DNA from: Thamnidium elegans
Taxonomy: Eukaryota > Mucoromycota > Mucoromycetes > Mucorales > Mucoraceae
Length of the DNA: 11,062 nt
Direction: 5' to 3'
NCBI GenBank assembly: GCA_025201345.1
Contig: JAIXMG010000064.1
Location: 1 to 11,062, forward strand
The notes under the pieces were generated by a model that searched no databases, had not been told where the DNA came from, and saw only the letters and a program-made list of their open reading frames with translations. Below, in pieces: positions 7,208 through 11,062 of the stretch. Each line of letters begins with the position of its first letter. Positions within the stretch are counted from its first letter, which is position 1. The translations under genes were made by a program, and so were the position numbers.

Positions 7208-7372
7208 ATGTCTAATGTACATCCTGAAAATCCTTTTTTATACAAAATTAAGGTTTGAAAGGTTTTAAGCCTGGTCTTTTTACAAGTAGCACCAGGAAAT
7301 CACTGCTAAGAAAAGCTCACCGAGATATCGCAGCTTAAAAATCGCTCACATAAGAAAACACTGCAGTTATAA
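7208..7372 (+). CDS. Small spliced gene sharing the SQLKNRSHKK exon
   Basis: ATG 7208 opens MSNVHPENPFLYKIK (7208-7252). A 63-nt intron (7253-7315) begins GTTTGA and ends CTGCTAAGAAAAG, with a CTAAG branch-like site as in the carrier introns. Exon two (7316-7372) reads LTEISQLKNRSHKKTLQL, then TAA. Both exons are multiples of three and join in phase, giving 33 residues. AATAAA overlaps the stop (7371-7376). Exon two is the second copy of the block in the acidic-protein gene, so this is either a very short paralogue or a 5' remnant cut off by insertion of the palindromic element just downstream. The donor GTTTGA is not the usual GTAAG. Function unknown. Confidence 0.4.
7322..7363 (+). repeat. 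Direct repeat copy 2 (SQLKNRSHKKTL block)
   Basis: Second copy of the 42-base block at 3868-3909, with only two differences, both conservative at the protein level. Homology ends abruptly at CTGCAGTTATAA, close to the left edge of the palindromic element. Confidence 0.9.
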
Positions 7373-7399
7373 TAAATAGTGGTCTTTAATTTATTAAAA

Positions 7400-8255
7400 A
7401 ACAGAAAACGCGTTTCGGACCCAAGTTGCATAATACAAAATAGTTGTTTCAAATATATCTTTGACAACAAAAAATAAAAACGTACTTTTTTGTTTTTTTT
7501 TCGATTTTCATTTTTGGGGGTCAACCCCTTTTGTTTTTTGTCCAAAAACCACGGAGTTTTTGCGATTACTCCCTATCCATTTTGCTTTCTTTGTGGAAAA
7601 AACCAGGATAGTGAAGTACTCGTTTAGGCGCATCTAATCCATTTTAAATAAAAATTCTACTTCAAAAATTGAAAGAGTAATCACTGTTTAAAAATAACTT
7701 TTTTTTTTTGGAAAAAATGACACGCGTTTTTTGGTGTAACTATTTTTCTCATTTTTCATTTACGTGAGTACGTGAAATGTATTTTTCTGTTACTATTTTT
7801 GGATATAACAATGATTAAAGAGCTTTAAAATCCCTTCATTGTTTGTTTATGAATGAAAGTCTACAACCAAAAATAAGCGAGAAAACGCGCTTTAAGAAAA
7901 GGCTATTTTAAGTTCCGCTTAACTCGAATTTTTGTAAAAAAAAACATCTTTAAACGTTGATTACTCGTTCAGCGCTTTTTATAAAAATATGATTTTAGAT
8001 GGATTAGGTGAGCCAAAAAAAATAGTTCATTATTATTGTTTTTTCACAAAGAGAGGCAAAGTAGATCCGAGTAATTGCAAAAATACCATGAAAAAAAATC
8101 GAAAAACAAAAGGGGTTGACCCCCTAAAATGATCGAAAATGGCCAAAAATGACCGATCACAAAAAAAGTAGAAAAAGTTGAGAAAATATATAACAAAAGA
8201 GGTTTTCCAATAATTGGTATTAAAGACATCATCCAAAAGATCAAATTTTACCAAG
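7400..8255. repeat. Old imperfect palindrome, about 850 bp
   Basis: The two halves are diverged inverted copies around a centre near 7820. Paired blocks (left; right as reverse complement) are CAAGTTGC near 7421 and 8254; GGGGTCAACCCCTTTTGT at 7517 with its partner ending 8123; TTTTTGC(G/A)ATTACTC near 7558 and 8082; (A/C)(T/C)CTAATCCAT near 7632 and 8009; GAGTAATCA near 7675 and 7966; AACAATGA near 7807 and 7840. For every central pair the two coordinates sum to about 15640, so there is no net length change. Identity is perhaps 65-75%. No credible protein is encoded. It could be a palindromic non-autonomous element, or two copies of one repeat joined head to head. Confidence 0.8.
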
Positions 8256-8770
8256 CAACTTGAGAAAAATAATCATTTTCCAACTTTTAATGATACAAAG
8301 AAACACCTTATTTCAATCACTGTAAAAATCACCTTTTTTAAAAGTGACGTCTGGAAGCTCATATAAAAACAAGAGTTTAAAATAGATAATGGATGAACAA
8401 TAGTGGATTATAAAACTTGAAGTAACTCTTTAACTTTTACAAGTTACCGTAAAGAAAGATATGTTGTGTATCTTTTCAAACATTAGAACCATTTTAAATT
8501 ATATTAAAATTTTATTGTTGCCGATTAGAATACTAAGTCTGCTACTAATTTTAGAAGATATTTCCGAAATTGTATAATTATATTAATTAGATAATGAGTA
8601 GCAAACTTCTGGTAGCTCAAAGAGTTTGTATCACGTCGGAATCCGAACGGAGGTAACAAAAATTGTGCTAGACATATAATTTTATTTGTCTACTTTTTTG
8701 TATTTTTCTTTTTTATACACCTTACAACTTTTTTTTTGTATATACTATTACATAAAAAAAAAAGAAAAAA
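8256..8770. other. Intergenic and carrier gene promoter region
   Basis: No gene supported. TGACGTC (8344-8350) and CACGTCGG (8632-8639) resemble bZIP-type sites but are isolated. The last 80 bases before the carrier ATG are T-rich, then A-rich (A10-G-A6 just upstream of ATG 8771), a common fungal 5' leader pattern. Confidence 0.35.
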
Positions 8771-9980
8771 ATGTCAAAGGTAATATTTTCATAATTATAT
8801 TTACTATATATTAAACTATATATCCTGTAGAACAAGCTGCTAATCCTCAATAACCGACCAGTCACTTCAAAACAGATTTCGAGGTTTTGCTGCTGGTATT
8901 GCTTCCGGTATAACTAAACTTGCCGTAGTCATCCATTTGGTAAAGCAGTTCATACAACTTTTTTTTTTATACCATTTGACTTTTTTTTTAATTTTTATGA
9001 AATCTATAGACACTGTCAAGATTCGTATGCAAACTACATCCAAAGCAGATGTAGGTTTAAAGGGCTTTGGATTGTTCCTTAAAACAGTTCGAAATGAGGG
9101 CCAAGGGCATTGTATAAAGGAGCTACACCACCATTAGTGGGTTGGAGTTTATGGATAGTATCATGTAAGTTATTAAGAGAGAGAGATAGTAGATCTATTT
9201 ACTAAGATTGTGCAGGTTAGGAACATTACATAATACGCGTATGATCCACAATCCTGGAATGGCGATAAACCACTTAGTGTGTTTCAACATGGTCTAGCTG
9301 GTTTAGCTGGTGGTTTAACCGTATCATTTGTTGCTACACCAGTGGAGCAGATTAAAGCAAGACTTCAGGTGCAATACGACGGAGTAAAAGTTTATAAGGG
9401 ACCTATTGATTGCATAAAAAAAAGTGGTAAATAAACCGAGAAATTACGAGAGTGTGGGTCATTTAGAGTTAATTAATAAGTATGTAGGTTCATAATAACG
9501 GTATTTTTGGTCTGTGGCAAGGTTTAGCGCCTACCATGTTATTTAGAAGTTGGTTCTTTTTATTTTGGAGTTCTTACGAAGTATTTTCCAGAGAATTAAA
9601 AAAGACGAGATTATCTGATGGTAGTGTAACCTTTATTGCTGGTGGCCTAAGTGCGACGGCTTTTTGGATAGGCGCGTTTCCTGCAGGTAAGCTTAAATTA
9701 TTGGCCCAATGTACTAAATGAGTCACGATTAATATATATATATTTTTTTTTTTCAAGATACTGTGAAAAACAGGTACATGACGCAACCTGACGTCTCTCC
9801 CAAAAATACCCCACACCTACTTCAGTTGCCCGTTATATTTACAGAACAGAGGGTCTTCGAGGATTTTATAGAGGATTCTTGCCTTCCTTTTTACGCGCAT
9901 TTCCTACAAACGCTTCAGCTGTTTTTATGTTTGAACTCGTGATGAAGACACTTAGCCCCGAGCATTTGGATCCCCTATAA
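8771..9980 (+). pseudogene. Mitochondrial carrier (SLC25 family), frame broken
   Basis: Inner-membrane solute carrier, six exons: 8771-8779, 8831-8939, 9010-9164, 9216-9426, 9488-9686, 9758-9980 (TAA 9978). All three carrier repeats show their signature: HPFD-TVKIRMQ (across intron 2), TPVEQIKARLQVQYDG, and FPA-DTVKNRYM (across intron 5). GWSLMDS-like, LFRSWFFLFWSSYE and LRAFPTNASAVFMFE fill the expected even-numbered helices. The Arg in LRAFPTNA resembles amino-acid/carnitine-type carriers, but the substrate is not certain. Length would be about 295 residues, normal for the family. Breaks: TAA 8851, and one-base losses near 8779, 8881, 8928 (HPFD), 9104, 9149, 9242 and 9802-9806 (A5), plus one surplus A at 9416-9423. 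The five inner splice pairs are intact except that the first junction needs one more base. Sequencing indels or recent pseudogenisation both fit. Confidence 0.9.
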
Positions 9981-10020
9981 AAAAAACAAAGTTTTTCATT
10001 TGTTATTAGAAAGATGTGTA

Positions 10021-10026
10021 AATAAA
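10021..10026 (+). promoter_or_regulatory. Polyadenylation signal AATAAA
   Basis: AATAAA 41 bases after the carrier stop codon, well placed as its 3' end signal. Confidence 0.5.
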
Positions 10027-10081
10027 AATATGTTTTTAAAGTTCTCTTTTATTCTGTATAAACAAATAATCCCAAAGATAC

Positions 10082-10105
10082 TTTTTTTTTTTTTTTTTTT
10101 TTTTT
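10082..10105 (+). repeat. T24 homopolymer between convergent genes
   Basis: A run of 24 T between the carrier gene and the convergent minus-strand gene. On the minus strand it is A24, about 80 bases after that gene's stop. Confidence 0.9.
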
Positions 10106-10182
10106 ACATGTATGCATGCGTAAACTTCCTTAAACTAAATTTAGGCACTTTACACATTATGACTTTCTAATACTTTAATCCA

Positions 10183-10522
10183 TTACAAGTGTCTTCTTTT
10201 ATCAGGATGATTGAGTATTGGCGAGAGAACGGAATTCGCATAAGAACATCCAACTTGACTTTCCTTAACTAAACCATTAAATTTGTACTTGGGGATAATT
10301 TCAAGTAGACTATGGGTTCCTGTTATCATCATGAGTGTTGTAATAATCATCTGAAAGCAGCTCATTGATTTTTTTTTGCCGCTTTTGACATTGTGATTAT
10401 ACGATCTTTTGTATGCTGAAAAAGGATGAGTCAATTGATACGCGAATTGTTTAAATTTACCTACCTTTAGAATTTTTTTCAATTCGTATTTTGACATCAG
10501 TGTGAATCTCTGTCGAATCCAT
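10183..10522 (-). CDS. Small hypothetical protein, one intron
   Basis: Minus-strand gene convergent with the carrier. ATG 10522-10520 opens MDSTEIHTDVKIRIEKNSK. A 49-nt intron (10416-10464, GTAGGT...CTTTTTCAG) splits an Ala codon, and exon two runs to TAA 10185-10183. Exon lengths of 58 and 233 nt add to an exact 97 codons (96 residues). The C-terminus reads LLEIIPKYKFNGLVKESQVG then CSYANSVLSPILNHPDKRRH. I do not recognise the family. An unspliced reading from ATG 10497 gives 104 residues but translates the intron. An A9 run (after AGCGGC) is suspect: with A10 the frame would read INELLSDDYYNTHDDNRNP, so part of exon two may be mis-framed. The short, truncated-looking C-terminus fits a remnant of a larger protein. 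Confidence 0.45.
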
Positions 10523-10756
10523 TATACCAGAGATTATTTTTTTTGATTTCACGTTGAATAGACAGAACGCATGCTTCATTAAAAACACCTGAAACTAATC
10601 GACTTGTTTGACACCACAAGTGCCAATTTAGAGAAATCCTTGCATCGACACCACCATATCATAAGGAAATATTTAGACATTTGGTCATATAAAAGGTACT
10701 TGCTTGTATATGAATTCATTGTTAAAAAAAAAGGAAAAGAAAAGGATGGAATAAAT

Positions 10757-10830
10757 AGGTTAATTTAATCATGATAAAAAAGGGGTTTATTTAACTATGA
10801 TAAAAAGGATTTATTTAATCGGCATAATAT
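10757..10830 (+). repeat. Three tandem copies of a 24-25 bp unit
   Basis: Units GGTTAATTTAATCATGATAA, GGGGTTTATTTAACTATGAT and GGATTTATTTAATCGGCATA (first 20 bases of each) follow each other with AAAAA spacers. Degenerate minisatellite in a non-coding stretch. Confidence 0.75.
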
Positions 10831-10867
10831 ATTTATATTACAATTTACTTTTGGAGGTGCACTAAAA

Positions 10868-11062
10868 ATGGTGCTGTACCAATTTAACCATAGCAAGAAT
10901 CATTTGAGTACCAAAAAGAGCAAGTTGTTCTAATTCTACAGAGACACGATGGGGTTAGTAAGGGAAGTTAGAAAAAAAAAAAAAAAAAAAAAAAAAAAAG
11001 ATGGCAATATTAATATGAACGACAACCAGTCTCAAAGAAACAGTTTAAAACTACCACAGAGA
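10868..11062 (+). other. Window edge: A28 tract and possible exon start
   Basis: ATG 10868 opens a 21-codon frame (MVLYQFNHSKNHLSTKKSKL). Downstream lies a branch/acceptor-like GTTCTAATTCTACAG (10927-10941), then A28 (10972-10999). After the A tract one frame, KDGNINMNDNQSQRNSLKLP, is open to the window end and contains ATG 11015. It could be the start of a gene running out of the window with a lysine or low-complexity stretch, but the evidence is only an open, polar frame of about 20 codons. Confidence 0.2.

Noticed and set aside
7306..7545. Minus-strand 79-codon frame
   Set aside because: It crosses from the conserved SQLKNRSHKK exon (opposite strand) into the palindrome. Lysine-rich from A runs, with no conserved feature.
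8033..8254. Two minus-strand frames rich in Phe and Leu
   Set aside because: They lie in the right half of the palindrome, are driven by A/T runs, and have no counterpart frame in the left half.
9574..9816. Minus-strand 80-codon frame
   Set aside because: Antisense shadow of carrier exons 5 and 6 and the intron between them.
10972..10999. Retrotransposed poly(A) tail
   Set aside because: A28 is preceded by no recognisable gene body or target-site duplication, and long A/T tracts occur throughout the window.
1..11062. tRNA, rRNA or CRISPR arrays
   Set aside because: I found no B-box-like GGTTCRAATCC, no conserved rRNA segments and no regularly spaced identical repeats. The tandem repeats present are diverged gene fragments or minisatellites.

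Overview
The window looks like nuclear DNA of an early-diverging, AT-rich fungus; a Mucoromycota-type genome is my best guess, but this is inference. The reasons are strong AT bias, abundant T and A tracts, short introns of about 40-70 nt with GT...AG ends and CTAA/TTAAT-like branch sites, AATAAA signals after stops, and a nuclear mitochondrial carrier gene with five introns. I see no bacterial operons, Shine-Dalgarno sites, tRNA, rRNA, CRISPR array or telomere repeat.

Layout. Positions 1-831 form an almost perfect inverted repeat with a 6-nt centre. The arms differ only in homopolymer lengths, so this may be a fold-back read or assembly artefact at a contig end. A minus-strand gene for an unrecognised membrane protein (533-1068) runs into the repeat. 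Upstream of it, up to about 2.87 kb, lie at least three decayed tandem copies of its 5' part. From 3.7 to 7.4 kb there is a mosaic family of unrecognised genes: a plus-strand acidic, heptad-repeat protein (3856-4467), a broken minus-strand gene (about 6200-6710), and a tiny spliced plus-strand gene (7208-7372). The first and third share a nearly identical coding block. The first and second share upstream sequence in inverted orientation.

Positions 7.4-8.25 kb hold an old, diverged palindrome of about 850 bp whose two halves still align without net indels. Positions 8771-9980 carry an SLC25 mitochondrial carrier gene. Its five inner splice sites and all three carrier repeats are recognisable, but the frame breaks in about nine places, mostly by one-base losses. 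A small convergent spliced gene follows at 10183-10522 (minus). The right edge has short tandem repeats, a 28-nt A tract and perhaps the start of another exon.

How it fits together. The carrier is the only gene with a confident function (inner mitochondrial membrane transport). The rest is lineage-specific or repeat-derived sequence with signs of duplication, inversion and decay. Many frame breaks fall at or beside homopolymers, and the fold-back arms differ only in homopolymers. Uncorrected long-read indels are therefore a serious alternative to genuine pseudogenisation, and gene integrity should not be judged from this sequence alone.
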